From Solanum dulcamara (Eukaryota > Streptophyta > Magnoliopsida > Solanales > Solanaceae): a stretch of DNA of 64,000 nucleotides. The translations under genes and the position numbers were made by a program. The stretch lies in NCBI RefSeq assembly GCF_947179165.1, contig NC_077239.1:66568634-66632633 (forward strand). The letters are read 5' to 3'. The notes under the pieces were generated by a model, which worked only from the letters and a program-made list of their open reading frames with translations, made no database searches and was not told where the DNA came from. Below are positions 24,301 through 31,195 of the stretch, one piece after another (position 1 is the stretch's first letter; every line of letters begins with the position of its first letter).

Positions 24301-24502
24301 ACCATGTAATAAAATTTGGTTGTTTCTCCTGTTTGCCTTCTCATTAGGTTATTTCATGTTAGACTGAACATCTCTTTCTATTTGGAGGATATTACATACT
24401 CTCAAGCCTGATTCATGTTCAACACTTGCAGGTGATGTTGCCGAGAGAATTTGGTGCCTTCATGTTTGTCATATTGGTGGTTCTGATGTAGAATCTGGTT
24501 GA
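6197..24502 (+). CDS. FANCF: FANCF-like protein (Fanconi anaemia core complex subunit), nine-exon gene
   Basis: Exons: 6197-6367, 6737-6835, 6993-7436, 8405-8635, 14233-14388, 23162-23262, 23402-23470, 23626-23654 and 24432-24502. Joined, they give one open frame of about 456 aa ending in TGA; every intron is GT-AG and every phase agrees. Family evidence is at motif level: residues 40-57 (WD....[10 protein letters not shown]) and the start of exon 3 ([21 protein letters not shown]) resemble the ALQWA and GLANF segments of animal FANCF. In animals FANCF is an adaptor in the nuclear ubiquitin-ligase core complex for interstrand crosslink repair; the plant role is inferred. Introns 4 and 5 (5.6 and 8.8 kb) are swollen by transposons. 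Weakest points are the exon 3 to 4 junction and the family name; exon structure is firmer. It could be an unrelated helical protein. Confidence 0.65.
6737..6835 (+). CDS. FANCF: FANCF-like exon 2 (residues 58-90)
   Basis: Acceptor TGCATACAG|GTG and donor CCCCAG|GTAGTG, phase 0 at both ends. It encodes [11 protein letters not shown] and an acidic helix-like segment ending SNPYLPQ. Confidence 0.85.
6993..7436 (+). CDS. FANCF: FANCF-like exon 3 (residues 91-238)
   Basis: Acceptor TTGAACAG|GGT. The frame is open for 148 codons to the donor AAT|GTAAAA at 7437, which keeps phase 0 with exon 4. A stronger-looking donor, CAT|GTAAGT, sits at 7466 but would leave phase 2, for which no acceptor was found; it may be used in another transcript. 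The N-terminal part (GLAHFSS...[13 protein letters not shown]) is leucine-rich and helix-like; the rest is polar. Confidence 0.8.
7458..7905 (+). repeat. Diverged tandem duplication at the exon 3 / intron 3 junction
   Basis: About 7458-7699 is repeated at about 7700-7905. Shared phrases in the same order include AAATTTCA-GTAA, CTGTCTATTAA-like, TTCAGGTC-GCATTTAGTGT, GCATATGTGTCTT, GCATCATGGCA and GAAGTAGTTTCTTAT. The copies differ by many substitutions and a longer insertion in the first. The GTAAGT donor at 7466 in copy one is GTAAAA in copy two. Confidence 0.75.
8405..8635 (+). CDS. FANCF: FANCF-like exon 4 (residues 239-315)
   Basis: Acceptor proposed is GCAGTAG|AAA, because the earlier AG at 8401 would put a TAG stop in frame; an AG at 8413 is a second option. 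Encodes 77 residues including [20 protein letters not shown] and [18 protein letters not shown]. Donor ATAGTT|GTAAGT is strong and phase 0. A second frame is also open over part of this exon, but only this one joins exon 5 without a stop. Confidence 0.7.
8891..9010. mobile_element. Fold-back MITE of about 120 bp
   Basis: Left end TAAGTTGCGTGGACTCTT is inverted at the right end as AAGAGTCCAAGCAACATAA, with mismatches near the tip. A second inverted pair inside (GATTCTCCAAAA ... TTTTGGAGAATC) lets almost the whole element fold into a hairpin. I recall this as a common Solanaceae repeat. Lies in intron 4. Confidence 0.7.
9051..9111 (+). pseudogene. trnS-GGA: Plastid-type tRNA-Ser(GGA) fragment, 3' end missing
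   Basis: GGAGAGATGACCGAGTGGCT and the following bases match the acceptor, D arm, anticodon arm (GCATTGGAATTGC, anticodon GGA) and variable arm of chloroplast trnS-GGA as I recall it. The sequence departs in the T arm (CTGTACCGGGCAACTC) and no 3' acceptor strand follows. It is a nuclear insertion of organelle DNA, plastid or plastid-derived mitochondrial, inside intron 4, and is not a working tRNA gene. Confidence 0.75.
9112..9865 (+). other. Intron 4 sequence with a G-rich tract
   Basis: No gene or named repeat was recognised except the repeat phrase TACCGGGCAACTCAACCCACC at the left, which belongs to a dispersed repeat also hinted at near 8720-8790. At 9696-9719 four G runs of 5, 3, 6 and 4 are separated by loops of 4, 1 and 1, a strong G-quadruplex pattern on the sense strand. 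Confidence 0.5.
9861..12996 (-). mobile_element. Solo LTR of a Ty3/gypsy (Tekay-like) element with 5-bp target duplication
   Basis: The LTR proper is 9866-12991 (3,126 bp), minus orientation: it starts TGTCACAACCC and ends GGGTCATTATA (the usual terminal CA decayed to TA). Both ends are flanked by the same 5-mer, TTTCA (9861-9865 and 12992-12996). No internal domain is present, so it arose by LTR-LTR recombination. Termini and internal phrases match the LTRs at 57658 and 62178 in opposite orientation. A short foreign patch at about 10705-10740 may be a tiny later insertion. It accounts for most of intron 4. Confidence 0.85.
12997..13278 (+). other. Intron 4 spacer
   Basis: AT-rich intron sequence between the solo LTR and the SINE. 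No feature recognised. Confidence 0.4.
13279..13493 (-). mobile_element. Au-family SINE with 16-bp target duplication
   Basis: The element is 13295-13477 on the - strand. Its tRNA-like head at the right contains GGTCACGGGTTCAAGCC, a pol III B box, preceded by an A-box-like AACTGGTAAGGTTG. The body (CCCGCTATGCGC, GGGTCTATTGTACGCAGCC) matches Au SINEs as I recall them. Both sides carry the perfect 16-mer ATCCCAAAACGAAATG (13279-13294 and 13478-13493). Confidence 0.9.
13494..14232 (+). other. Intron 4, 3' part
   Basis: Contains an open stretch at 13650-13871 (61 residues after the first ATG) that I do not recognise and judge to be chance. Ends in the exon 5 acceptor CTTCTGCAG. Confidence 0.4.
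14233..14388 (+). CDS. FANCF: FANCF-like exon 5 (residues 316-367)
   Basis: Acceptor CTTCTGCAG|GAG and donor CTCAAAG|GTAATT, phase 0 both ends. Encodes [19 protein letters not shown] and [19 protein letters not shown], a two-helix pattern that could match the DWGQRL...ELHNRF region of animal FANCF. Confidence 0.85.
14614..14692 (+). mobile_element. tRNA-derived SINE (SolS/TS-like), partial
   Basis: The head reads AAGCCTTGGAGCAACGGTAA (A-box region) then GTGACCTATAAGTCACGGG and the B box GGTTTGAGCC at about 14666-14675. This is the usual head of Solanaceae SINEs. The body and tail are not seen; another repeat follows directly. Confidence 0.75.
14693..14925 (+). repeat. Two imperfect copies of an LTR-end-like repeat
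   Basis: The phrase AATGGTTTTAGGCAATCCTC / AATGGTCTTGAATAATCCTC, then CTAG-CTTT-GG-TTG-GTTAGG and CCATTTTCTTTACA, occurs at about 14729-14806 and 14846-14920. TGGTATTAGAGTCATACC between them recalls a tRNA-Met primer site, so this may be a short LTR or TRIM remnant. Tentative. Confidence 0.45.
14926..15345 (-). mobile_element. RTE-type LINE 3' end fragment
   Basis: Begins with CAACAACAACAACA, then CTCAGTGTAGTCCCACAAAT, GGTAGAG.GTACGCAGATCTTA and CCTCTGCTCAAGG, and ends GGTCATGTCCTCGGTAAG. The same ordered phrases form the 3' end of the longer RTE element at 20203. Antisense to the host gene, 5'-truncated. Confidence 0.75.
15650..15931 (+). pseudogene. Pentatricopeptide-repeat (PPR) protein fragment
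   Basis: Frames switch, but the reading [20 protein letters not shown] then NEMVGKNIV, followed in another frame by [17 protein letters not shown], is typical PPR sequence. Upstream, weaker matches continue to about 15650. Frameshifts mark it as dead. It stops exactly where the copia LTR begins at 15932, and no continuation was seen after the copia element at 20054. It is a gene fragment lying in intron 5, without linked function. Confidence 0.65.
15932..16214 (+). repeat. Copia 5' LTR
   Basis: Starts TATTGGCTGATAG (the TG has become TA) and ends TTTCCAAA. Aligns without length change to the 3' LTR. A TATATAAAGCC box at about 16149-16159 is the likely LTR promoter. Confidence 0.85.
16215..16226 (+). 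other. Copia primer-binding site
   Basis: TGGTATCAGAGC directly follows the 5' LTR. It is complementary to the 3' end of initiator tRNA-Met, the normal primer for plant copia elements. Confidence 0.9.
16291..16410 (+). pseudogene. Copia gag, N-terminal piece only
   Basis: ATG at 16291 opens [20 protein letters not shown] and stops after about 39 codons. The next recognisable sequence is already the protease, so most of gag, including the zinc knuckle, has been deleted. Confidence 0.7.
16373..17640 (+). pseudogene. Copia protease and integrase remnants
   Basis: [14 protein letters not shown] gives the aspartic protease active site. [13 protein letters not shown] is the GAG-pre-integrase motif. 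[26 protein letters not shown] and [12 protein letters not shown] are integrase core segments, and [11 protein letters not shown] the later glutamate region. These sit in at least three frames (breaks near 17040-17150 and 17330), so no polyprotein could be made. Confidence 0.85.
17641..18240 (+). pseudogene. Copia integrase to reverse transcriptase linker
   Basis: Reads in pieces as the variable linker of copia pol: [13 protein letters not shown] near 17645, then Ser/Pro-rich sequence ([13 protein letters not shown]) with stops. Nothing else is recognised here. Confidence 0.6.
18245..19828 (+). pseudogene. Copia reverse transcriptase and RNase H remnants
   Basis: 18245-18592 reads [30 protein letters not shown] and ETFAPVAK, the start of reverse transcriptase. 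After a frameshift near 18575, 18763-19392 has the catalytic [12 protein letters not shown] and the later [12 protein letters not shown] and [15 protein letters not shown] stop at 19390-19392 separates RNase H ([31 protein letters not shown]). Confidence 0.9.
19761..20053 (+). repeat. Copia polypurine tract and 3' LTR
   Basis: TGAGGGGGAG at 19761-19770 is the polypurine tract, directly followed by the 3' LTR TGTTGGCTGATAG ... TTTTTCCACA at 19771-20053, which keeps TG...CA ends. Confidence 0.9.
20203..22985 (-). mobile_element. RTE-clade LINE, 5'-truncated and frame-broken
   Basis: On the - strand, from right to left: end of an APE endonuclease (22977-22771), a linker (22599-22081), reverse transcriptase (about 21990-21040) and a C-terminal block (20937-20590), then a 3' untranslated part and a TGTTGTTGTTG tail at about 20203-20213. 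The 5' end is cut within the endonuclease. It lies antisense to the host gene in intron 5. A 3' fragment of the same family is at 14926. Confidence 0.9.
20590..22977 (-). pseudogene. RTE endonuclease-reverse transcriptase polyprotein remnants
   Basis: Landmarks on the - strand: GGDFNGHSG and [20 protein letters not shown] (endonuclease end); [36 protein letters not shown] and the catalytic [12 protein letters not shown] (reverse transcriptase); [11 protein letters not shown] and [16 protein letters not shown], then [14 protein letters not shown] (C-terminal region). Breaks between these blocks and a divergent motif order prevent translation as one protein. In a live element this enzyme nicks DNA and copies the element RNA. 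Confidence 0.9.
22986..23161 (+). other. End of intron 5 with polypyrimidine tract
   Basis: Ordinary intron sequence ending in a long T/C tract (about 23129-23155) before the acceptor TGTAATAG of exon 6. Confidence 0.6.
23162..23262 (+). CDS. FANCF: FANCF-like exon 6 (residues 368-400 plus two bases)
   Basis: Acceptor GTAATAG|GAA, phase 0. Encodes [19 protein letters not shown] then [14 protein letters not shown], and ends TG|GTATAC, phase 2. Joining TG to the first G of exon 7 gives Trp. The fit of both phases is the main support for this exon. Confidence 0.8.
23402..23470 (+). CDS. FANCF: FANCF-like exon 7 (about residues 402-423)
   Basis: Acceptor AATGCAG|G completes the Trp codon, then [20 protein letters not shown]. 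Ends ACTAG|GTACAC, phase 2. Confidence 0.8.
23626..23654 (+). CDS. FANCF: FANCF-like exon 8, a 29-base micro-exon
   Basis: Acceptor CAATTGCAG|T completes a Ser codon from exon 7, then TKERKEHRE. Donor is GAAT|GTGGGT, phase 1. It is the only short exon in this interval that links exon 7 to exon 9 in frame; a donor three bases later would cause a stop. Confidence 0.65.
24432..24502 (+). CDS. FANCF: FANCF-like exon 9 (C-terminus, stop TGA)
   Basis: Acceptor CACTTGCAG|GT completes Cys, then [20 protein letters not shown] and a TGA at 24500-24502. Cys/His-rich tail. The poly(A) region was not identified. Confidence 0.75.
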
Positions 24503-24917
24503 TTTAGCGCTTGACAATATTTTCTCTTGAAGGTGTAACTGGTAAGCCTTGCTTTCTTAAATGTATTAATTGTGACTATTTGTTTTTGTGCATTATTTGA
24601 AGAATAGGTGAAACATTCTCGCCGTTGAGTTTCAACTATTGGTAAGGCGGTCATGTTGATGGAAGAACCTACGTTTTATAATTTCATTTTTAAGGGTGAT
24701 CGGAGTTGTGGAAGAACTTGGATGGCATGTAGACCCTTGGTCATGATAAAAACCTAACTAGAAAGTGTTTCTATTTGAAGAAAGTTGGTGCCTACTACTT
24801 ATCCTAGGAACCAGGTCCTTGGTACATTTCCTCTTAAAGCAACAAGTAATTCAACACAAATTTACGTGAAAAAACTCCTAACTCTCGGAGTAAACCATGA
24901 ACTCAAATCTACTAATC
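24503..24917. other. 3' flank of the FANCF-like gene
   Basis: Probably 3' untranslated region at the left, then unrecognised sequence leading into the inverted-repeat element. The first ~170 bp are likely transcribed (inference). Confidence 0.4.
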
Positions 24918-25210
24918 TCTTCAAGTTTTATGATTACAACTTAATAATCAAAGGAACTACCTTTGGTACCTAGCCTTAAACAATTCTCTAGAACTGTTTC
25001 TGTGCTCTAAATCTCTCTTAAGAAGTCAAACTCATTTCTTGTTACAAGCCTCACAAATTCACACACTACAACTCAACAAACACACAAAACTGTATTAAGA
25101 ACAACTTCGACTAAGTCTTTTCGATCCTGCTTGCTTGAGATCTCTTATTGCTTGAGAATAGTTTCTTCTCTGCGTGTGGAATAGGTGCTTGAAAACTATC
25201 TTGCTCTCTT
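24918..25210 (+). repeat. Left inverted arm
   Basis: Pairs with 27060-27350. Starts TCTTCAAGTTTTATG and ends ACTATCTTGCTCTCTT, directly before a TTTTATAG box. Confidence 0.8.
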
Positions 25211-26022
25211 GCTTTTATAGATGCAATAAGCTGTCCTCTCCTTGATAGGAAAGCCACAAACCTTTCCTTGATATGCAATGACACGGTTTAGTCCTTTCCT
25301 CGTTTGACAGGGATACTACCTTTTATAATATATTACTACAAGTACACTTTTACCAAAAATAGGTTTTGCTTTGTTATCAAAACTTGTTCGACAAAGTTTC
25401 TTTACTTTCCTCCTTTTTGATGATGGCAAACTTATCCAATTTTTGTAAAAGTCCTAACAACAAAAAACAGTAGTAACAAGGACCTCATCAGTGGTAACAA
25501 GGACCTCATCTCATCATTTGCAGGGCTTCATTCCAACTCATACAAGGCTTCATTCCAACTCAGACGACCTCATCATGCTTACCATGCATCAATATCAGTT
25601 CATACACAGAATAAAGCAACAAAGATATATCTCCCCTTTTGACATCATTAAAAACCAAAGCAGGTGATGCAAGGTACTAATGAATAAAGCAGGTAAGAAA
25701 CAGAGCCACATTCAAGAGAGACATTATCAAGAAACCAAGGCTATCATCTACTCAACCATAAGACAGTGTCAAGAAGCATGGAATCATAAGCAATCACAAC
25801 AAGATAAGCACAAATTAAGCCAACCATTGGCCCAAAACAAAACATAAAAATTAATTACAAAAACCAATCTTTGTCTGTCAAGAAGAGCTAAAAAGAGAAT
25901 GTTTTTAACAAGGGGGAGGGGACTGGATCAAGGAAAGCTAAGGAGGCTCAGGAGGAAGGCTTGGGCTTGGGAAGAAGGTCCATTAGATGTTCTCAAGATG
26001 CTTGTTCTGCTGCACTATCATC
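25211..26022. other. Interior of the inverted-arm element, left part
   Basis: Non-coding. Holds two short tandem duplications: AACAAGGACCTCATC at about 25475-25515 and GGCTTCATTCCAACTCA at about 25525-25565. The phrase TCCTCCTTTTTGATGATGGC near 25409 resembles retroelement untranslated sequence. Confidence 0.45.
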
Positions 26023-27084
26023 TCATTCTTCAGGGTGTCCACCTGAGCTTGGGAGGCTGCAAGACACTCCTTCAATCCAACATTCTCCTCTTTTAGCTAA
26101 GCAATCTCCTTGTGTGCAGCCTCTAAGTCCAGCAAGGATTAGGTCATAGGGCTGGAACTTTTCTTTTTGGGTGGGTGCTTGTGCAGGCAAACACTCACAC
26201 TTTTCCAAAGTGGAAAGAGTGATTCTCTCATTTTTAGTGGCTTCAACCCCTTTCCCTAGAGGCACCTCAAAACTCCTAAAGACCTCAGTCAGCAGGAACC
26301 CATAAGCTAACCCATGAGAACCAGTCTTTGGAAAAGTCACTCTCCCTATGTGTTGCAGGGAAAATTATCCTCTCATTCAAGTCCACGGCATTCATGATCC
26401 CCTGAAACTGGCCTCCTGCCTCCTGCCCCTTCTAGGCAATATCTCCTTGTTCACAATCTCAAACAAGAGCTAGTGATCATGAGACATTTCTCCCTTAAAC
26501 ACTTTCCTGGCCACCACCCTATTCTCCTTACCTTGAGAGAACTTCTTAGTCAGAAGACAGTCCTCGATCTTCCACACATTCCTCCAGACCTTCAGAAGGA
26601 ACAATCAAAATTTCTCTCAGCTTAACTGGATCAAACACACTCTTTACTCCTTGACACTAGTGCTAACCACCCACCCAACCAACATTTTCAAGTTGGCATA
26701 AAATTCCACCACTTCCTTTGTATGAAGCATGGGTTTAGCAGTCTTAAATAGAAGATCCCACCCCTGGAACCTAAGCCTATCAAGCAACCGTTGAATGTAA
26801 GAATTAAGCATTATCTCTTCATCAAGAATTCTCCCTTTCAGGAGGTGTTGTGTAGCATAGTAGCAACTTAAAGAACTTTTCATAGTTCTTATTTTTCCTA
26901 GCCTGAGAAGGGGCATCTTCTCCTTCTTCTTCAACCTCCTCTTCCTCCACATTAATGGGTTCATCATCATCACCAATCTTTTTCTTTCCTCTAGCCACCC
27001 TGGCTCTCTTCTTCTCAACCTCCTTTTGGGCATCAACAACCTATTTTCTAGTGAAGGTAAGAGAGCAAGATAGTTTTCAAGCAC
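26023..27084 (-). pseudogene. Transposase_32-like plant transposon protein, broken
   Basis: Read right to left. 27084-26644 gives 146 open codons: a Lys/Arg/Glu-rich stretch, then GRILDEEIMLNSYIQRLLDR and FQGWDLLFKTAKPMLHTKEV followed by VEFYANL. The GW..LF...P..H...V.EFYANL order recalls the 'putative plant transposon protein' domain (Transposase_32) common in plant repeats. After a stop, frame pieces continue to 26023, including a Pro/Lys region. The role of this domain is unknown. Assignment is from memory of the motif only. Confidence 0.5.
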
Positions 27085-27350
27085 CTAAACACACGCAGAA
27101 AAGAAACTATTCTCAAGCAATAGGAGATCTCAAGCAAGCAGGATCGAGAAGACTTAGTCGAAGCTGATCTGAATACAGTTTTGTGTGTTTGTTGAGTTGT
27201 AGTGTGTGTATTTGTGAGGCTTGTAACAAGAAATGGCTTTGACTTCTTGAGAGAGATTTAGAGCACATAAATAGTTCTAGAGAATTGTTTAAGGCTAGGT
27301 ACTAGAGGTAGTTCATTTGATTATTAAGTTGTAATCATAAAACTTGAAGA
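27060..27350 (-). repeat. Right inverted arm
   Basis: Inverse copy of 24918-25210; starts AAGAGAGCAAGATAGTTTTC and ends CTTGAAGA. It overlaps the likely 5' end of the internal ORF by about 25 bases. Confidence 0.8.
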
Positions 27351-28250
27351 AATGGGTTTGTTTCTTGCCGTGTTTGCTTAAGATGGAATGCACAAAGTGA
27401 CAAGAGAACCATTCCTTGTCAAGCTTCCTAAGCTTCTTTGTCCAATAGGATTACAATTCACTTGATGTTGACTCCTTGAAGTAGGCTCATCTTTATTTTA
27501 TTAGAGGTAAAAGGTTCAAGTTGTGTCTCTTCTTCATTCATAGATCTCACTTTTATTAATATATTATCTTTCTCTTATTCCACATAAAGGAACGAAGAAA
27601 AGAATAAGAAAAAGATCAATAAAGCAATAAAGGAAGCTAAAATAGCGAAAAAAGTGGAAAATAAAGAGAGATGCATTGAAAGATGCTGAGGCATTCTATG
27701 AAACATGTATCCCCTTTTCATTTTTTTTCCTTTTACTTGTTTGTATATTAGTTCTTTCAATCCGATGGTCTATAGTGAAAGAGTTGCAGGGGAGAACTCT
27801 TTATTTTTGCGTAAGAGCTTAAGGGAGCCTTCCTTTGACATCATAATAAGCTCTCATCGTAATGATTTTAGGGAAAGAAAATATCACGGGCAATAAATGG
27901 GATGTGTTGGTAAGATTCTATCTAATCCTTAGTTAGTGCCTCAGTACAAAAAAAGAATGATGTTACATCAATCGGAAGAGCCTTTTGTTCTCTTTGAAGT
28001 TTGGATGGTCAGGACCTACAAGAACCTAACACACAGCTGGCGCGTTTGGTATGGAGAGAGAACCACCTCCACTCACTGCATATGTGAAAAGGACATCCAA
28101 TATTAACGAATGTGATGCCTACAAATGGAATATATACATTTGAAAAGCACAAATATTATATTCCTCTTTTTAGACATTCCATTAAATTTGTGTGTTTTCG
28201 AAGTCTCCTAAAACCAACAGACATCTACTTTCTTATGTTGGTAAGCAGGG
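27351..28250. other. Spacer upstream of the small ORF
   Basis: A/T-rich, with GAA/AAG-rich sequence at 27590-27670. Just before the ORF, TTGGTAAGCAGGG could be a splice acceptor for a 5' leader exon; no leader was identified. Confidence 0.4.
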
Positions 28251-28511
28251 ATGTTGAAGTGGCACGGACAGAGAGTTGCACACAGCAGCTCTGATGTTAT
28301 AGAGGTTAGTGTTGAAAGAAGAGCACCCATGAATTGTTACCAAGGACATTACATTGCTAGGCAGTTATATTGGAGGTTAAAGTCAGAGTGGAGGCGACTT
28401 GTGTCATGGCAGAGAAGTTCTGTTCGCTTTAGCTATGATGCTTACAGCTACTCTCAGAATTTTGATGATGGATGCTCCAAGGAACATCCTTCACCTTTAG
28501 CTCCTCGGTAA
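28251..28511 (+). CDS. Small conserved-looking plant protein of unknown function, 86 aa
   Basis: Uninterrupted from ATG 28251 to TAA. No function recognised. The composition is unlike a random ORF: a short N-terminus (MLKWHGQRVAHSSSD), a central block QGHYIARQLYWRLKSEWRRL rich in Trp and Arg, then SVRFSYDAYSYSQNFDDG and a Pro-rich end. I recall small uncharacterised plant proteins with a WRLKS-W....QRSS..FSYD...YS.NFDDG pattern. Predicted basic, with no membrane segment or signal peptide. The preceding TAAGCAG and the CG|GTAATT at the stop leave open that this is one exon of a longer transcript. It is on the same strand as the FANCF-like gene, but 3.7 kb beyond its stop and past an intervening element, so it is not treated as part of it. 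Confidence 0.55.
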   Translation: MLKWHGQRVAHSSSDVIEVSVERRAPMNCYQGHYIARQLYWRLKSEWRRLVSWQRSSVRFSYDAYSYSQNFDDGCSKEHPSPLAPR

Positions 28512-30071
28512 TTTTCATTTCTTTAGAGCATTAAGCATGAAGAATGTCAGATTGCTCCTTCCTCTTCAGTAAAACAATTTAGCAACTTCAGTAGAGAATT
28601 TGGTCATGTTTCCATTACAATCAAGTTTTACATACAGCATATTTTTTCTGAATTATTCACTTGAGTATATGTAAAACATTAAAAGTGGAGACTTTTTCAT
28701 TCCCAAACATATTACTGTGTATATATGTAAGAAGTGGATCAACTTTATCAAAAGAAAATTCTGTCAGAAATTTGATAATCCTAATGAGTACAATTTTATA
28801 TTATAGTGTTTTGGTTCGATGAACTTTATCAATAGAAAATAATGCGTGTATGGATAGCAAAAGTGGGCCTCAACTCTATCTTACTATCTAGTTGAGGTTC
28901 TTTTCAAGGCCACAATTGCTTGGATTATCTTTTGAATAATATACGCTCCGGGGAATGCGATGTTGTCCTCTCATATGATTTTGGATAATTTTAATGGAAT
29001 AACTTTTGAGATTGAATTAGGTTTAATTCATAAGTACTCATTTCATTTCAAAATATAAGAGCCTGTTTAGATTGACTTATAAGTTGCTAATAAGCCATCT
29101 TCAGCTTTTTAGAGTGTTTGACGTATCAACTTAAAGTCATTTTTTGTTTAAAATAGACTCAAAATAATAATTTGATCTGTTTGGCTTAATTTATCTAAAT
29201 CAACTTATAATTATTTTATTTTTGCTTATTTATAATTTTTAGGTGATAATTTCAAGAGAGTTCATTGTTCATATTTATGATTTTACTTTGAATTATTTAT
29301 ATTTTCAAGAATAGCTTGAGAATAACTAAAAAGGCAAAAGTAGAAAGCGGTGTTCAATTTATTTCCTATTTTTTTTCCTTTATGGGTGTACATTACCTTA
29401 ACAATTTATTTATTTTGAAAGAAATGGAGGGAGTATTATTTAACATTTTTAATAAATCTTTTGATTATTTTAGGTCTAATCATTTTTCGATTTACTGAAA
29501 TGCACGCTAACATGGATAATTCATTATCCTTTTGATCATAATATGGGTAGTGGTTAAATGGGGACACTACTGAGTCTATTTCTTCAGTTTAAACGATCAA
29601 AATTATTAAGGGAGCTTAGTTAGTGCATCCCAACAACAAAATCCTATTTATTATTAGTATTACACTAGTAAACTCATAATAAAGTTTAAATCATTTGAAC
29701 AATAAATGGAAATCTTAACTCTTGAAGTTTGAAGAATTTTAATTCTATATTATGTTGATATTGATATTGATATGGATGCAACTAATTAGATTGATTTTAT
29801 AGGCTAAGGGGAGAAAGAATAAACGAATTTAGAACTATTGCAATAAATTGTGCCAAAAAGTGACCCACTCAAACAATTCCATGACTACAATGGCAATGTA
29901 ATGGATACATTGAATGATTAAAGTGAAAAAGTTGAGTTGTATTTGTTAAACATTGATTCAAAAAAGCAGAGAAAAATATACCCTACGGCAGTTATGATGC
30001 ATCATTAATATTTAATGCTTTTGCTAATTCCTAAGAAATTAAATTTAACACTCATTTGTTACTAAAACATA
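28512..30071. other. AT-rich spacer with a MITE remnant
   Basis: About 29052-29260 starts GAGCCTGTTTAGATTGACTT, a diverged form of the MITE terminus at 4895, and continues AAGTTGCTAATAAGCC, but no matching right end is clear. The rest is A/T-rich with no coding signal. Confidence 0.45.
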
Positions 30072-30401
30072 CTCCCTTCCGTTTTACTTAGTAAAAAATT
30101 TTCCAACTTGATTTTCCTTTTTACTTATCAAATTTAACAAATCAAGAAAGTATAGTTTTTTTTTTTTTATGTATTATACCCTCAATTTATTGAGAGTGTT
30201 AATATCTTTGAAATATGTAGAATTTTTTAAAATCTTAAATAATCAATCCATCTATAGACTTAGAATACCAAAATGTTTTGGAATTTAGATTATGATTTTA
30301 GTGATTAATAAGGGTAAAACGATAAACTCACTGTATCAATCATTGATTTCTTGATATGTGTGCCAAGTTAAAATTTGACAAGTAATAGAGAACGGAGAGA
30401 G
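30072..30401. mobile_element. Stowaway-type MITE
   Basis: Terminal inverted repeats CTCCCTTCCGTTTTACTT and (inverted) AAGTAATAGAGAACGGAGAGAG, flanked by TA on both sides (30070-30071 and 30402-30403). Length 330 bp. This is the Tc1/mariner Stowaway pattern. Confidence 0.8.
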
Positions 30402-30555
30402 TATCAATTGGTCAAATTCCTAATAAAAGAAAGAAAGGTCGAATTCATCGGTGGTCACCTAAAGTTGATACTGACTTTTATTTATGTATCTCAAATAAGC
30501 ATTGTTCATTTTAAACACCTCACGGAGGATTCCAAAATCATTCAAAAGCTTCATT

Positions 30556-31195
30556 TAGGGTTGTCAAAATAAGCCTAAATATAGATAATTTGCCTAATCC
30601 GTTCAGAAATTTACTAGTTAGACTCAAGATAATTTAAATTGGGTCAATCTCATCTTATTCAAGTCTTAATCCATTTTAAAATAATCTTCCATTGAACTCA
30701 ATTTAATCTCCAATTTAATCCATTTTAAAACTCTTTATTTGCATTAGTGCAGTGTATGTTCCCTATTGAATATATGAATCTTATCTATTTTATATCTTTT
30801 AGAATTTATCTATCCATTTTTTTCATTCATAATTGCTTTTCTGAGATCAAAATAACCAAAGAAATTAAATTATATTTTTTTCCTTGAAATACATGTTGAG
30901 TGAGTCATCTTAAACATATGTTTATTTGGTTGATATAATGTTTGGTGATTTTTCGATTCAAAATCAAAAACTTATTTTTTTTTGAGTTAGAATTCAAATT
31001 GTAATTACAAAAAGTCAATAATAATATGTTAAACTTATTGAAATTAAGTGGATCAAATGGGTGGATCATGACCCAACCTAATTTTTAGTCCATTTGAGCC
31101 CAAAATAAATTTGAACGGATCATGATCTAATCCAATTTTTAATTTAGCCCATTAATCTCTCCAGTTTTAGCCTAACCCGTTATTTGACACCCCTA
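30556..31195. mobile_element. Non-autonomous hAT element with 8-bp target duplication
   Basis: Ends TAGGGTTGTCAAA and (inverted) TTTGACACCCCTA. Flanks are GCTTCATT (30548-30555) and GCTCCATT (31196-31203), an 8-bp duplication with one mismatch, as expected for hAT. The 640-bp interior is AT-rich and non-coding, with repeated CCCATTT/AATCCATTTTAAA phrases. Confidence 0.75.

Larger units (their letters stand above)
24918..27350 (-). mobile_element. Element of about 2.4 kb with ~290-bp inverted arms and a plant-transposon-like ORF
   Basis: The left arm (24918-25210) is the reverse complement of the right arm (27060-27350) at roughly nine bases in ten. Shared phrases include CTTCAAGTTTTATGATTACA, AACAATTCTCTAGAACT, CTTGTTACAAGCCTCACAAA and GGTGCTTGAAAACTATCTTG. 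The interior holds minus-strand coding remnants. Arms that long and inverted suggest a fold-back or MULE-like DNA element, or two opposed LTRs of a retroelement; no target duplication is obvious at these limits. Confidence 0.6.
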
